NCBI GenBank assembly: GCA_024276695.1
Contig: JAJRWR010000004.1
Span: forward strand, 1 to 41,270
Source of the DNA: an archaeon
GTDB taxonomy: Archaea; Thermoproteota; Nitrososphaeria; Nitrososphaerales; Nitrosopumilaceae
Direction: 5' to 3'
Length of the DNA: 41,270 bases
Each line of letters starts with the position of its first letter. The first letter of the stretch is position 1. A program made the translations under genes and the position numbers. This document shows, in pieces, positions 40,160 through 41,270 of the stretch. The notes beneath the pieces are model-generated. The model made no database searches. It had not been told where the DNA came from and saw only the letters and a list, made by a program, of their open reading frames with translations.

Positions 40160-41254
40160 TTATAATACTGGTTTGATTGCCCCTGAAAGGAGTGCATGAT
40201 CTGCTATGGTTAATGCTACGAGCGAATCTACTACTGGTGGAGCTCTTGGCACAACACATGGGTCGTGCCTTCCTTTAACTTGGAGCATTGTCTCTTTTTT
40301 TGTTTTAATGTCTACTGTTTTTTGTTTTTGAGCAATTGATGATGCTGGCTTGAAAGCAATTCTCATAGTAATTGGCATCCCGTTGGAAATTCCTCCTAAA
40401 ATTCCTCCAGATCTATTTGTTTCTGTGATTATTTTGCCTTTTTTTACTGTGTAAAGATCATTGTTTTCAGAACCATAAAATTCTGATCCTCTAAATCCTG
40501 AACCAAACTCAATTCCTTTTACAGATGGAATTGAAAAAATAGCTTTACTCAAATCTGATTCTAATGAACTGAAAATTGGTTCCCCTAATCCTACTGGAAC
40601 TTTTGTTGTGATTGATTCAATTATACCTCCAAGAGAATCTCCTTTTTTTCTGGCATCTAAAATATTTGCCCTCATTATTTTTGCTGTTTTGTTTTCAGGA
40701 CAACGAACCTCATTTTTATAAATTGAACTTACCATTTTTTCATTAAACTCTCTTTCCATCTTTGTTTTTCCAATCTGTGATGTGAATGAGTTTGTTTCAA
40801 TACCTAATGTTACTTTGAGTAATTTTCTTGCAATAGCTCCTCCCATTACATGTGTTGCAGTTAATCTTCCGGAAAATCTTCCTCCTCCTCTATGATCATT
40901 AAAATGATTATATTTTACCATGGCAGGATAATCTGAATGTCCGGGCCTCAGTTTTGTTTTCAAATTTTCATAATCTTTTGATTTTTGATCATTGTTCCAA
41001 ATCACCATTGTGATTGGTACACCTGTAGTGTGTCCTCTAAATACTCCTGAAATAATTTCAACCATGTCTCTTTCCTTTCTTTGAGTAGAAATTAGATTTT
41101 GACCTGGTTTTCTAAGATCTAACATTTTGTGAATATCTTTCTCATCAATTTCTAATCCTGCGGGACATCCATCTAAAATGGCACCAATGGATTTTCCATG
41201 ACTTTCACCAAAACTTGTTAGAACAAGACGTTGACCAATAGAATTTCCCGGCAA
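40160..41254 (-). CDS. aroC: Chorismate synthase
   Basis: The 364-aa FMN-dependent enzyme makes chorismate from EPSP. Family signatures are T-S-F-G-E-S-H-G-K-S near the N-terminus, H-F-N-D-H-R-G-G-G-R-F-S-G-R-L-T (about 116-131) and G-R-H-D-P-C-V-V-P-R-A (about 326-336). The start is TTG 41254; the frame stays open to the window edge, so an earlier start beyond 41270 cannot be excluded, but the N-terminus already matches the family. It is the first visible gene of the aroC, mutase-aminotransferase, tyrA (and perhaps NUDIX) operon. Confidence 0.96.
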   Translation of the reverse strand: MPGNSIGQRLVLTSFGESHGKSIGAILDGCPAGLEIDEKDIHKMLDLRKPGQNLISTQRKERDMVEIISGVFRGHTTGVPITMVIWNNDQKSKDYENLKTKLRPGHSDYPAMVKYNHFNDHRGGGRFSGRLTATHVMGGAIARKLLKVTLGIETNSFTSQIGKTKMEREFNEKMVSSIYKNEVRCPENKTAKIMRANILDARKKGDSLGGIIESITTKVPVGLGEPIFSSLESDLSKAIFSIPSVKGIEFGSGFRGSEFYGSENNDLYTVKKGKIITETNRSGGILGGISNGMPITMRIAFKPASSIAQKQKTVDIKTKKETMLQVKGRHDPCVVPRAPPVVDSLVALTIADHALLSGAIKPVL

Positions 41255-41270
41255 TATACTATCAAAGCAA

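Overview
The window looks like a chromosomal segment from a Nitrosopumilus-like ammonia-oxidising archaeon (Thaumarchaeota/Nitrososphaerota). It is AT-rich and densely packed. It carries archaeal information genes: TFB, Gar1, SRP19, SRP54, aIF1A, aIF5A, S8e, S24e, S27ae, Pus10, and two intron-containing tRNAs. Alongside these are features typical of this phylum: a bacterial-type cold-shock protein, ScpA/ScpB, a fused AhbA-AhbB siroheme decarboxylase, a ThiD-ThiN fusion and many very small zinc-finger proteins. At many genes a TATA-like box is centred 25-27 nt before the start codon, which implies leaderless mRNAs. Several genes inside operons have Shine-Dalgarno motifs instead. I used both signals to correct starts.

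Layout. 1-5.2 kb: the 5' end of pgk, a PAP2 phosphatase, a coiled-coil protein with a Lys-rich repeat tail, a single-OB-fold protein, tRNA-Leu(CAA) with a 16-nt intron, a 40-aa zinc finger, and a VTT/DedA-like membrane protein next to an HD hydrolase. 5.2-11.4 kb: a tetrapyrrole cluster (hemB, hemA, precorrin-2 dehydrogenase, divergent AhbAB fusion) with an aldo/keto reductase and a chlorite-dismutase/HemQ-family protein. 11.4-15.9 kb: YggU, SufC, then the leftward set scpA-scpB, S8e-SRP19 and Gar1-TFB. 16-18.9 kb: a zinc alcohol dehydrogenase, then three adjacent broken genes (TPR-like, response-regulator receiver, Lrp/AsnC regulator), then a YkgJ-like cysteine protein. 19-22.9 kb: aIF1A, cold-shock protein, tRNA-Tyr(GTA) with a 50-nt intron, an unknown protein, an HD-domain protein and a CBS-like protein. 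22.9-24.1 kb: small and remnant genes, including an internal purD fragment. 24.1-29.3 kb: aIF5A with a probable C/D box sRNA directly downstream, Dph6-SRP54-Pus10 (Pus10 frameshifted in an A9 run), a 28-aa basic protein, a metallopeptidase-like protein, S24e-S27ae. 29.3-34.1 kb: DUF309, ApgM, a GalT-like protein, a small membrane protein, GNA1-like acetyltransferase and a frameshifted sugar nucleotidyltransferase. 34.1-41.3 kb: ThiD-ThiN and ThiC, NUDIX, then aroC, chorismate mutase-aminotransferase and tyrA.

How the genes fit together. The hem genes and AhbAB point to haem made through sirohaem, perhaps finished by the HemQ-like protein. The last operon gives chorismate to prephenate to tyrosine. 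ThiC and ThiDN supply the pyrimidine half of thiamine and join the two halves. GNA1 and the nucleotidyltransferase point to UDP-GlcNAc-type sugar activation.

The most unusual property of the window is the number of disrupted genes: eight loci in 41 kb. Some lesions are in-frame stop codons (TAA, TAA, TAG, TGA, TGA) and some are single-base indels, several in A-runs. They are concentrated in regulatory and accessory genes. Either genuine decay or sequence error could explain this, and the two can be told apart by re-sequencing.
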